Assembly (NCBI GenBank): GCA_025055595.1
Contig: JANWWU010000085.1
Location: 1-45,105, forward strand
Length of the DNA: 45,105 nucleotides
Origin: Planctomycetota bacterium
Lineage (GTDB): Bacteria > Planctomycetota > UBA11346
Reading direction: 5' to 3'
The notes beneath the pieces were generated by a model that saw only the letters and a list, made by a program, of their open reading frames with translations, did no database searches and was not told the origin of the DNA. Positions 34,100 through 42,378 of this stretch are shown here, piece after piece; position 1 is the first letter of the stretch; each line of letters opens with the position of its first letter. The translations under genes were made by a program, and so were the position numbers.

Positions 34100-35382
34100 T
34101 GCTCGGCGGCACCCTGGCGGTCGCGGGCCTCACCTGGCGCGAGGCCTGGCGCTATCGGCTGTGGCTCGTGCCGGTGCTGGCCGCGGCGGTGGTCTGGGCC
34201 TTCGTCGGCCATGCCGCCACCGCCGAGGCCGGCGATGCGACGCGCCTGCTGACCGCCATCGCCAGCGCTGCCGCTGGCTTCTGCGGCCTGCTGCTCGCCG
34301 CGCTGGTGCCGGCCCAGCAGCTGACGCGGGACATCGAACAGCGCATCGTGCTGACGGCCTTCCCCAAGCCGCTGCCGCGCCTCGGCTGGCTGCTCGGCCG
34401 CTGGTTGGGCAGCCTGCTGATCGCCGGCGCCTGCATGGCGCTGGTCGCCCTCGCCGGCGCGGCCGCCGTCAGCTGGCGCGCCGGCGGCATCCCGACGCTG
34501 CGCGCCGCCGTCCCGGCGAGCGCCGTGTTCCGGCTCACCGCCCTCGGCGAGGCCGTGCCGCTGCCGCACGGCGTGGTCCGCCTCGCCGGCCCGGCCGGCG
34601 ACGGCGTACGCTGGACCTTCAGCGGTCTCGATCCGGCCGCCGACGACTACGAGATCCTCGTCCAGGCCCAGGTCAGCTCGCTCGATGCCGACATCGTCGA
34701 GAGCGTGCCGGTGCAGGTGGCGGTGCTGCTGCCCGATGGCCGGCAGCAGCCGCTGCTGCTCGACCCGCGCAGTCCCTACGGGCGGCCCCCGCCGGACGCG
34801 AGCATGCCGAACGCGAACGCCTGGCTTGCCAATCGCAGCAGCGAGCGCCGCAGCTTGGCCAACGACTGGGCGCGCTTCGCGCTGCCGCCGGGCAGCATCG
34901 ACCGCCAGGGGCAGCTGACGGTGCAGCTCACCCGCCTCGATCCGCGCTCGCTGCTCCAGCTCGGACGCGAGCAGGCGGTGCTGGCGCGGCCGGCCGGTCC
35001 CCTGCCGCTGCACGCCCTGCGCGCGGTGCTCGCCGAGCTCGCCACCCCGGCGGTGATCGCCGCCGCCGCCCTGGCCGTCGGCGCCATCGCCGGCCTGCCG
35101 GTCGCCGCGCTGGCCGCCTTCACCCTGGCTTTCGCCGGCCACGCGCTGTGGACCGTGCACGAAGTGCTCTCGTGGAACGAGATGAGCCGACCGCTGACCC
35201 GCCTCCTCGATCTCCTCGTCCGCCTCGTCCCGGACTTCGCGGTCACCGGCCAGGGCACCCGCCTGGCGAGCGGCGAGGCCGTCGGCTGGGCCGAGGTCGG
35301 CAGGGCCTGGGCCGCGGTCTTGCCGCACCTCGCCGCCCTGCTCCTCCTCGGCTGGTGGATGCTCGCCCGGAGGCAGGTGTGA
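34099..35382 (+). CDS. ABC-2-type membrane protein, partner of the preceding ATPase
   Basis: 427 residues. Three or so N-terminal membrane helices (about 20-40, 48-72 and 105-128) are followed by a soluble beta-rich domain (about 140-310). Further helices lie near the C-terminus (about 325-365 and 405-423). The block RDIEQRIVLTAFPKPLPRLGWLLGR resembles the conserved cytoplasmic loop of ABC-2 permeases. The large extracytoplasmic domain between the helices is unusual for simple ABC-2 permeases and more like planctomycete or verrucomicrobial export permeases. TGATG overlap upstream and GTGA overlap downstream tie it to both neighbours. Confidence 0.82.
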   Translation: MLGGTLAVAGLTWREAWRYRLWLVPVLAAAVVWAFVGHAATAEAGDATRLLTAIASAAAGFCGLLLAALVPAQQLTRDIEQRIVLTAFPKPLPRLGWLLGRWLGSLLIAGACMALVALAGAAAVSWRAGGIPTLRAAVPASAVFRLTALGEAVPLPHGVVRLAGPAGDGVRWTFSGLDPAADDYEILVQAQVSSLDADIVESVPVQVAVLLPDGRQQPLLLDPRSPYGRPPPDASMPNANAWLANRSSERRSLANDWARFALPPGSIDRQGQLTVQLTRLDPRSLLQLGREQAVLARPAGPLPLHALRAVLAELATPAVIAAAALAVGAIAGLPVAALAAFTLAFAGHALWTVHEVLSWNEMSRPLTRLLDLLVRLVPDFAVTGQGTRLASGEAVGWAEVGRAWAAVLPHLAALLLLGWWMLARRQV

Positions 35383-36431
35383 AGGCGCGCTGGCTGCTCC
35401 TCGGCGGCCTGCTCGCGCTCGGCGCGGCGCAGGGCATCGCCTGGCTGGCGGCGCCGCAGCGCGAGGCGGCTGGCCTCACCGCCGTGCCGCCCGGCGAGTT
35501 CGCCGGCACGCTGCTGCTGGGCGGTTTCCGCGGCCTGGCCTGCGATCTGCTCTGGCTGCGCGCGGTCAACGCCAAGGATGCCGGCCGCTACTACGAGTCC
35601 GTGGCCCTCACCGAGGCGATCACCCGCGTGCAGCCGCGCTTCCTCGATGTCTGGCAGCACCTCGCGCACGATCTCGCATACAACATCGGCTTCCATGCCG
35701 ATGGCGCCGAGCAGCGCTATGCCTGGTTCGTCGCCGGCGTGCGCGCCAACATCCGCGGCATCGTGCGCAACCCGGAAAGCGAGCGCCTGCTGCGTCACCT
35801 CGCCTGGATGTTCCATCACAAGGGCGACCAGTTCCACCGCCAGATCGAGGCCCATGACTGGGCGCGCGAGATCAATCCGCTGCTCGCCACCGTGCGCGCG
35901 CTGACCGGCGATCGGCAGGCCGCGGCCGACCTGCCGCCCGGCCCCGGGCACTCGAACTTCGCGATCGCCCATCGGCTCTACACCGCGGCGATCGCGCTTG
36001 GCGAGCACGCCAAGCGCCGCGGCACGGGCCGCGTCCCCGCCTTCGTCCGGCGGATGGTCGCGCACACGCTCGACGCCGACGGCAACCGCCTGCGCAATCG
36101 CGGCGAGCACTGGCTGGCAGTGCAGCGCTGGCTCGATGCCTGCGAGGTGTGGGACGAGGTGACGCGCTGGATGCACGCCGTCGACGACGATGCGCAGGAG
36201 ATGCAGGCGCGGCGCAACGCCGAGATCGTCGTGACGCGCAACGAGGGCCGGGTGCGGCGCAAGGCTGCGGAGCTCGTCTATGCCTTGGCGCCCGAGGCGA
36301 CGGCGGCGAGCCTGGCCGCCGCCGCGATCCTCGAGCGGCGCTGGGGCGAGGCCCGCCAGCTGCTCGCCCAGCCCGGCTGGAAGCGGACCGCGGGACAGGT
36401 CGGCCAGGTGGTGTGGCTGGACGAGCCGTGA
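35379..36431 (+). CDS. Membrane-anchored or exported helical-repeat protein of the ABC unit
   Basis: 350 residues. The N-terminus (VKARWLLLGGLLALGAAQGIAWLAA) is a signal anchor or signal peptide. The rest is almost all helical and TPR-like, with DLLWLRAVNAKDAGRYYESVALTEAITRVQPRFLDVWQHLAHDLAYNIG matching the general look of two repeats. The later part carries Arg/Glu-rich helices. No catalytic motif is visible. GTG 35379 overlaps the permease stop, and its own stop overlaps the ribF GTG, so it is a tightly coupled member of the ABC unit and probably assists the exporter. The exact function is unknown. Confidence 0.8.
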   Translation: MKARWLLLGGLLALGAAQGIAWLAAPQREAAGLTAVPPGEFAGTLLLGGFRGLACDLLWLRAVNAKDAGRYYESVALTEAITRVQPRFLDVWQHLAHDLAYNIGFHADGAEQRYAWFVAGVRANIRGIVRNPESERLLRHLAWMFHHKGDQFHRQIEAHDWAREINPLLATVRALTGDRQAAADLPPGPGHSNFAIAHRLYTAAIALGEHAKRRGTGRVPAFVRRMVAHTLDADGNRLRNRGEHWLAVQRWLDACEVWDEVTRWMHAVDDDAQEMQARRNAEIVVTRNEGRVRRKAAELVYALAPEATAASLAAAAILERRWGEARQLLAQPGWKRTAGQVGQVVWLDEP

Positions 36432-37300
36432 GGAGCGCGCCGCGCGCGATCGCCGTCGGCAAGTTCGATGCCCTGCACGTCGGCCATCGCCGCCTGGTCG
36501 AGACGGCGCGGACAATCGCCGAGCCCCTGGTCCTGCGCCTGAGCGGCTTCGCGGCCGCCTTCGGCTGGGCGCCGCGCCTGCCGCTCGTCGCCGACGCCGA
36601 GCGCCCGCGGGTCCTCGCGACCTGGGCGACGGCGGAGCTCTGCCTCGACATCGCCGCGATCCGCGACTGGGACGCGGCGGCCTTCCTCGACTGGCTGGTC
36701 GAGCGCTGCACGGCGCGCGCCCTGGTCGTCGGCCCGGGTTTCCGCTGCGGGCGCGGTCGCAGCGCCGGCATCCGGGAACTCGCGCCGCTGGCGGCGGCGC
36801 GCGGGCTGCTGCTGGCGGTCGCGCCGCCGGCGCGGGTTGCCGGGAAGGCGGTCAGCAGCAGCCGGGTGCGCCGCGCCCTGGCACGCGGGGCCCTCGACCT
36901 GGTCAGCCGTTGCTTGGACCGCCGCTACCGCCTGCTCGGCACCGTGGTGCGCGGCGACGGCCGCGGCCGCCAGCTCGGCTTTCCGACCGCCAACCTCGGC
37001 GCACTGGCGAATCAGCCGCCAGCCGCCGGCGTCTATGCGGCGCTCGCCGAGCTCGGCGGGCAGCGCTGGCCGGCAGCGGTGATGATCGGCAGCCTGCCGA
37101 CCCTCGGCATTCGCCGTCCGCGCATCGAGGCCCATCTCATCGGCTTCGCCGGCGACTGCTACGGACAGCCGCTGGCGCTCGAGTTCCTCGCGCGCCTGCG
37201 TCCCGCGCGCCGCTTTCCGAGCCTGACGGCGCTGGTCGAGCAGGTCGCGCGCGACATCGCCGAGGCGGCGCGCCTCGCACAGCTCGCAAGCGGCCGGTGA
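36428..37300 (+). CDS. ribF: Bifunctional riboflavin kinase / FAD synthetase RibF
   Basis: 290 residues, slightly short for the family. The FAD synthetase half has the nucleotidyltransferase motif GKFDALHVGH (11-20), where most members have GxFDGVHxGH, then VVGPGFRCGRGR and the SSSRVRRAL block (usually ISSTRIR). The riboflavin kinase half has GDGRGRQLGFPTANL and PAAGVYAA, followed by IEAHLIGFAGDCYGQPLALEFLARLRP. It turns riboflavin into FMN and FAD. GTG 36428 overlaps the upstream stop. Ala in place of the usual Gly in the first motif is a small oddity. Activity in both halves looks intact. Confidence 0.92.
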   Translation: MRSAPRAIAVGKFDALHVGHRRLVETARTIAEPLVLRLSGFAAAFGWAPRLPLVADAERPRVLATWATAELCLDIAAIRDWDAAAFLDWLVERCTARALVVGPGFRCGRGRSAGIRELAPLAAARGLLLAVAPPARVAGKAVSSSRVRRALARGALDLVSRCLDRRYRLLGTVVRGDGRGRQLGFPTANLGALANQPPAAGVYAALAELGGQRWPAAVMIGSLPTLGIRRPRIEAHLIGFAGDCYGQPLALEFLARLRPARRFPSLTALVEQVARDIAEAARLAQLASGR

Positions 37301-37345
37301 TGCGCATTGCACGGCCCGCCGCAGCAGCGAGGATGCCGAGCTGCC

Positions 37346-39574
37346 ATGGGCTTCTTCGGTCTCGGTCGCCGTCCGCCTCCCTCCGCCGCGTCGCCCGCTC
37401 CATCCTCGACTGCCAGCTCCCCCTCGGCTGCCAGCCCGCCCCCCGCCAAAGCCGACCTGGTGAGCGCGGCGCTGCGCGGCGACGCCGCAGCCAGCGCGCG
37501 CCTGCTCGCCGATCCCCGCGCGCACGCGGCGCAGCTGGCGATCATCGCGGTGCAGGATGCCGGCGGCGAGCTCGGCTGCCGCGCCGTCGCCGCCCTGGCC
37601 GAGATCGGCGATCGCCAGCACCTCCGGCGCATCGCCAAGAAAGCCAAGCAGGAGCAGGTGCGGCGCGCCGCCGAAGAACGGCTCGCCAGCCTCGCCGCGA
37701 CCGCGGCCCAACCCTCGGCGGAGCGGCTGCGCCAGGAGCGCCTGGCGGCGCTCGAGGCCCTGATCCCGCGCGCCACCCGCTGCGCGGTCGGCGGCGCCGG
37801 CGAGGAGCAGCTGGCGGCCCTCGCCGCCGAGCGCGATGCGATCTTGGCGCGCGCCGCCAGCGTGCCGCTCGATGAACGGAGCCAGGCGCTGCTTGAGCGC
37901 CTCGAGCGCCTCGTCGGCGAGGCGCGCGCGCGTCACGCGGCGCAGGCCGCCGCCGCGCCGCCGGCCGAGCTTGCTCCGAGCGCGCCGTCGCCCCCCGCCA
38001 CCCCGCCGGCTCCGGCCCCCGCCGCGCCGGAGCCGCCGGAGGTCCCCGAGACCCTGCAGCGCCTGATCGACGACGCCGAGCAGCTGGCGGCGCAGCCGCC
38101 GAGCGGCGAGATCACTGCCCGCTTCTTCCAGCTGCACAAGCAGGTGCTGGCCCTGTCGCGCCGCCTGCCCAAGGACCACGCGCTGCTGCAGCGCTTCTTC
38201 GCCGCCTGGCGCCGGCACCGCGAGGCCCGCCGGGAGCGGCGCGCGGCGCGGACGGCGGCGCAGCAGGCGGCCAACGAACAGCTGGCATCGCTGGTCCACC
38301 AGGCCGAGGCCCTGGCGCAGGCTGCCGACCAGCTGCCGCCCGACGATCGCGCCGCGCTCGAAGCCCATCGTCGCCGCCTCGATGAACTGCGCCGGCGCTT
38401 CGCTGAGAGCGTCCGCGGCGTGCTGCCGAGCGTTGCGCGTCCGCTGCGCGATCGCTTCCGCAGCGCCCTCGACCAGGCCTATGCCCCGCTGCGCGCGGCG
38501 CGCGACGCCGCTGACGCCGAGGCCTTCGCCAACCAAGCGCGCGCGCAAGAGCTGATCGAGGCCGTCCGCGCCCTGCCGCTCGATACCGACCCGGCGGCGG
38601 CGTTCACGCAGCTGCGCGAGCTGCAGGCGCGCTGGCGCAAGCTCGGCCCCCTGCCGCGCGAGCGCTCGCGCGCGCTGTGGGAGGCCTTCCGCGCCGCCGG
38701 CGAGGAGGCCTTCGCCAAGCTCCAGCCCTGGCTCAAGGCCGTCGACCAGGCGCGGCAGGCGGCGCTGGCGCGCCGCGAGGAGATCGTCGCCGCGGCCGAG
38801 GCTCTGGCCGCCGCCTCCCCGCCCGGCCTGCCGGGCAGCGCCGCCGAGCGCGACGCCCTGCAGCGCGCCGCCGAGCAGATGCGGGCCCTGCAGCAGCGCT
38901 GGCGCGAGGCCGGCGAGGTGCCGCCGGGCATGGATCGCGAGCTGTGGCGCCGCTTCCGCGCCGCCCAGGAGACGCTGTGGCAGCGCCTCAAGGCCGACCG
39001 CCAGCAGCTCGCGGCGCGCCGCGAGCAGGCGGTGGCGGCCTACCGCGCGCTGCTGGCGCGCGCCGAGCGCTTCGCTGCCGATGCCGAGCGCGCGATGCAG
39101 ACCAAGAGCGGGGTGCTGACGGCGGCCGATATCCTGCGCACCGTCGAGCGCCTGCGCGCCGAGGCCCGCGAGATCCGTCCGCTGCCGCGCGAGGTGCGAG
39201 AGGCCCAGGAGCAGCAGCTCCAGGCGCTGATCGAGCGGATCCTCGCCACGATCAAGGACCGCCTCGATGCCGCGGAGGCGGCGCGGCAGGAGGCGGCGGC
39301 CAAACGCCGCGCCATCCTCGCCGAACTCGACGAGATCCTCCACAGCGAGCGGCCGCACTGGCAGCAGGACGCCGTCGAGCGCCTGCGCGCGGCCTGGCGC
39401 GACGCTGGCGCCCCCCCGCCCGACGAACGCGAAGCCCTGGAGCAGGCCTTCCGCGAACGCTGGGAGCGCTGGCGTGCGCTGCGCCAGGCGCCGGCGGAGA
39501 CCCCGCCGCAGTCGGCAAGCAGCGAGCGCGGCGGCGCCGACAGCGGCGCCGCGCCGCCGGCGGCGCCGTCTTGA
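37346..39574 (+). CDS. DUF349-domain protein
   Basis: 742 residues, very rich in Ala, Arg, Glu and Leu. A Pro/Ala/Ser-rich N-terminus (about 10-40) and a HEAT-like stretch (about 40-115) are followed by a Pro/Ala linker (about 210-245) and long helices. DUF349 repeats are visible as LQARWRKLGPLPRERSRALW and LQQRWREAGEVPPGMDRELW, each followed by a FRAA-containing helix. DUF349 proteins are helical and their function is poorly defined. ATG 37346 (MGFFGLGRR) is a better start than 37307, which only adds sequence next to the ribF stop. It stands alone, 45 bases after ribF. Confidence 0.85.
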   Translation: MGFFGLGRRPPPSAASPAPSSTASSPSAASPPPAKADLVSAALRGDAAASARLLADPRAHAAQLAIIAVQDAGGELGCRAVAALAEIGDRQHLRRIAKKAKQEQVRRAAEERLASLAATAAQPSAERLRQERLAALEALIPRATRCAVGGAGEEQLAALAAERDAILARAASVPLDERSQALLERLERLVGEARARHAAQAAAAPPAELAPSAPSPPATPPAPAPAAPEPPEVPETLQRLIDDAEQLAAQPPSGEITARFFQLHKQVLALSRRLPKDHALLQRFFAAWRRHREARRERRAARTAAQQAANEQLASLVHQAEALAQAADQLPPDDRAALEAHRRRLDELRRRFAESVRGVLPSVARPLRDRFRSALDQAYAPLRAARDAADAEAFANQARAQELIEAVRALPLDTDPAAAFTQLRELQARWRKLGPLPRERSRALWEAFRAAGEEAFAKLQPWLKAVDQARQAALARREEIVAAAEALAAASPPGLPGSAAERDALQRAAEQMRALQQRWREAGEVPPGMDRELWRRFRAAQETLWQRLKADRQQLAARREQAVAAYRALLARAERFAADAERAMQTKSGVLTAADILRTVERLRAEAREIRPLPREVREAQEQQLQALIERILATIKDRLDAAEAARQEAAAKRRAILAELDEILHSERPHWQQDAVERLRAAWRDAGAPPPDEREALEQAFRERWERWRALRQAPAETPPQSASSERGGADSGAAPPAAPS

Positions 39575-39618
39575 GCGCGCTGCGGTTGTGCCGCGCCGCT
39601 GCCGGCGACACTGCGCCC

Positions 39619-40443
39619 ATGCCGCAGTTCCCGGCGCGACCGCTCGGCCAGCGGCGCCGCCCCCGCCTCGCGGTCGACACCGCGTGGGACGAGCAGGCAG
39701 CGTGGTACGACCAGCGCCACGGCGAGGAAGGCGACGATCTCTACCGCGGCGTGCTGCTGCCGGCGGTCATCGAGCGCCTCGCCGCCCGGCCCGGCGAGCG
39801 CGTGCTCGATGTCGCCTGCGGCACCGGCCTGCTCGGACGCGCGCTGGCGGCGCGCGGCGTCGCGGTCCTCGGCATCGATGCCAGCGCCGCGCAGATCGCG
39901 CGCGCCGAGGCGCGCGCCGGGCCGCGCGAGCGCTATGTCGTCGGCGACGTCCGCCGCCTGCCCGAGGCGGCGGGCGGCGAACGCATCGACCACGCCGCGG
40001 CGGTGATGGCGCTGCAGGACCTCGATCCGATGGAGCCGGTGCTCGCCGGCATCGGCCGGCTGCTGCCCGCCGGCGGACGCTGCGTGATCGCGCTGACCCA
40101 TCCCTGCTTCCGCGTCCCGCGGCGCAGCAGCTGGGGCTGGGACGAGGCGGCGCGCATCCAGTACCGGCGCATCGATGCCTACCTCTCGGTCTGCCGCGTA
40201 CGCATCCGCACCCATCCCGGGGCCGCGCCCGGCACCCGCGAGGCCGCGCAGGCGACGCTCAGCGTGCACCGCCCGCTGTCGTCGTATATCGCGGCCATCG
40301 CGGCCGCCGGCATGGCGGTGGTCGGCTGCGACGAGCTGGCCAACCCGCGCCGCGGCACGCGCGGTCCGCGCTTCGCAGCCGAGGATCGCGCGGCGCGCGA
40401 GATCCCGCTCTTCCTCGTCCTCACCGCCCAGCGCCTGCCATGA
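39619..40443 (+). CDS. SAM-dependent methyltransferase, class I
   Basis: 274 residues. WDEQAAWYDQRHG is a common start of small-molecule methyltransferases. The SAM site is VLDVACGTGLLGRALAARGV, followed by the acidic residue in VLGIDAS, the RYVVGDVRRLP block and, later, ALTHPCFRVP. The substrate cannot be told; quinone or natural-product type enzymes look similar. ATG 39619 begins before this conserved start; the long upstream frame is a shadow of the DUF349 gene. Its stop overlaps the next ATG (ATGA), so it is coupled to the DHH phosphoesterase gene. Confidence 0.88.
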   Translation: MPQFPARPLGQRRRPRLAVDTAWDEQAAWYDQRHGEEGDDLYRGVLLPAVIERLAARPGERVLDVACGTGLLGRALAARGVAVLGIDASAAQIARAEARAGPRERYVVGDVRRLPEAAGGERIDHAAAVMALQDLDPMEPVLAGIGRLLPAGGRCVIALTHPCFRVPRRSSWGWDEAARIQYRRIDAYLSVCRVRIRTHPGAAPGTREAAQATLSVHRPLSSYIAAIAAAGMAVVGCDELANPRRGTRGPRFAAEDRAAREIPLFLVLTAQRLP

Positions 40444-41438
40444 CCGACCCGGACTATGCGGCCGCCTGCGCCATCGTGCGCGGCGCCGACAGCGTCATCT
40501 GCACCTCGCACCTCAACCCCGACGCCGACGGCATCGCCACCGCGCTCGCCCTCGCCCTGGCCTGCGAGCGCCTCGGCAAGCCGGCGCGCGTCGTCCTGCC
40601 GTCGCCTGCGCCGCGCCTCTACGCCTTCCTCCCCGGCTTCGCCCGCGTCAGCGCCGTCGCCGATGTCGCCGCCGCGCGCCGCCAGCCGCCCTGCGCCCTG
40701 CTGATCGCCTGCGACTGCGGCGACCGCGAGCGGCTCGGCGCGGCCGCCGCGCTGCCGCACCAGCGCCTGCTCAACCTCGACCACCACGCGAGCAACACGC
40801 GCTTCGGCGACCTCGCGCTGGTCGATGAGGAGGCCTGCTGCAGCGGCCTGGTCGCGGCGCGCCTGCTCGAGCATCTCGGCGTGCCGCTCGACCGCGAGCT
40901 CGCCACCCTGCTCTATGCGACGCTGGTCTACGACACCGGTCGCTTCCTGCATCCGAACACGACGGCCGAGGCCTTCCGCTTCGCCGCCCGCCTGGCCGAG
41001 GCCGGCGTCGACATCGCGGCGGTCAACCGCGCGCTGACCTACACGCGCTCGCCGCGCGACCTCGGACTGCTGAAGCTGGCACTGGAGCGGCTGACGATCG
41101 ACGCCGAGGTGCCCGGCCTCGCCGGCATCGCGCTGACGCGCGCCGAGCTGGCGGCGCTCGGCGAGCCGGAGGAGTGGAGCGAGATCATCGAGATCCCGCG
41201 CTCGCTGGCCGACAACCGCATCGCCTACCTCGTGCGCGAGCCGCTGGAGGGCGCGGGCGCGCGGATCAGCCTGCGCAGCGTGCCGCCCTACGATGTCGCC
41301 GCGGTCGCCGCCGCCTTCGGCGGCGGCGGCCATCGCCAGGCCGCCGGCGCCACCTATCCCGGCACCGCCGCGGCATGCCTCGCCGAGCTGCTGCCGCGGC
41401 TGCGCGCCCTGCTCGCCGATGCTCGACCTGCCCCCTGA
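40440..41438 (+). CDS. nrnA: DHH/DHHA1 phosphoesterase, NrnA-type oligoribonuclease / pAp phosphatase
   Basis: 332 residues. The metal-binding motifs are HLNPDADG (24-31), DCGD (92-95), DHHASN (114-119) and DTGRF (165-169). The C-terminal DHHA1 domain ends with GGGGHRQAAG (about 297-306). This set is typical of NrnA, which removes the shortest RNA fragments and dephosphorylates pAp. The first motif keeps the HxxPDxD core. ATG 40440 overlaps the methyltransferase stop. The gene overlaps tilS by 20 bases, showing tight packing. Confidence 0.92.
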   Translation: MTDPDYAAACAIVRGADSVICTSHLNPDADGIATALALALACERLGKPARVVLPSPAPRLYAFLPGFARVSAVADVAAARRQPPCALLIACDCGDRERLGAAAALPHQRLLNLDHHASNTRFGDLALVDEEACCSGLVAARLLEHLGVPLDRELATLLYATLVYDTGRFLHPNTTAEAFRFAARLAEAGVDIAAVNRALTYTRSPRDLGLLKLALERLTIDAEVPGLAGIALTRAELAALGEPEEWSEIIEIPRSLADNRIAYLVREPLEGAGARISLRSVPPYDVAAVAAAFGGGGHRQAAGATYPGTAAACLAELLPRLRALLADARPAP

Positions 41439-42378
41439 TCTGCCCGACGGCGCCGTCGTCACCGCCGCGGTCAGCGGCGGCGCCGACAGCGTCGCCCTGC
41501 TCGACCTGCTGATCCGCGCGCGGCGCTGGCGCGTGTGGTGCTGGCACCTCGACCACGGGCTGCGCCCCGATTCGGCCGAGGACGCGCGCTTCGTCGCCGA
41601 GCTCGCGGCGCGCCTCGGCGCGCCCTGCCGCAGCGCGCGCGCCGAGGTGCGCGCGGCGCTGCGCGGCGACGGCATCGAGGAGGCGGCGCGCCGCGTGCGC
41701 TACGCCCTGCTGCGGCAGGCCGCCTGCGAGCTCGGCGCGGCCGCGGCCTGCACCGCCCATCATCGCGACGATCAGGCCGAGACCGCCCTGCTGCAGATTC
41801 TGCGCGGCTGCGGTCCGGAGGGCCCCGCCGGCATCGCGCCCGAGCGTCCGCTCGCGCCGGGCGTGCGCCTGCTGCGGCCGCTGCTGCGCCGGCGCCGCCA
41901 GGAGCTGATCGCGCACTGCCTGCGCCACGGCCTGCCGTGGCGCGAAGACCCGAGCAACGCCGACCTTTCGTTCGCCCGCAACCGCCTGCGGCATCGCGTT
42001 CTGCCGCAGTGGGAAGCGCACTGCCCGGGCATCATCGCGGCGCTGGCCGCGCTCGCCGCGCGCGGCGGGGCGCACCGCCGCGCCGCCGCCGCGCGCGCCG
42101 CCGGCGTCATCGGCGCCGACGCCGTCGCCGTCGAGGCGCTGCGCGCGCTCGATGGCGCGGCGCGGATGGCGGCCTGGCGCGAGCTCTGCGCGCGGCTCGG
42201 CATCGAGGCGACGCGCGGCCGCCTGCGCCTGCTCGAGGACCTGCTCGCCGGCTCCCCGGGGCGGGCGCTGCGCCTCGGCCGCTGGCTGCTGCGGCGCCGC
42301 GGCCGCGCCCTGACCTGGAACGCGCTCGCGGCGCCGCTTGCGAGCGGCGCGGCCCGCGCACCCTCGCCACCGGGATGA
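41419..42378 (+). CDS. tilS: tRNA(Ile)-lysidine synthase TilS
   Basis: 319 residues. The PP-loop is SGGADS (19-24). Later motifs include HLDHGLRPDSAEDARFV, AHHRDDQAETALLQILRG and the RNRLRHRVLP block, all characteristic of TilS. It changes C34 of tRNA-Ile(CAU) to lysidine so that it reads AUA. The length is close to the short form, lacking most of the C-terminal extension of E. coli TilS. ATG 41419 lies inside the end of nrnA in another frame, and the stop overlaps the next ATG (ATGA). Confidence 0.93.
   Translation: MLDLPPDLPDGAVVTAAVSGGADSVALLDLLIRARRWRVWCWHLDHGLRPDSAEDARFVAELAARLGAPCRSARAEVRAALRGDGIEEAARRVRYALLRQAACELGAAAACTAHHRDDQAETALLQILRGCGPEGPAGIAPERPLAPGVRLLRPLLRRRRQELIAHCLRHGLPWREDPSNADLSFARNRLRHRVLPQWEAHCPGIIAALAALAARGGAHRRAAAARAAGVIGADAVAVEALRALDGAARMAAWRELCARLGIEATRGRLRLLEDLLAGSPGRALRLGRWLLRRRGRALTWNALAAPLASGAARAPSPPG

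Noticed and set aside
36278-39358. Minus-strand open frame of 1,026 codons
   Set aside because: It covers ribF and the DUF349 gene in antisense, and its Arg/Gly/Leu-rich translation has no motif.
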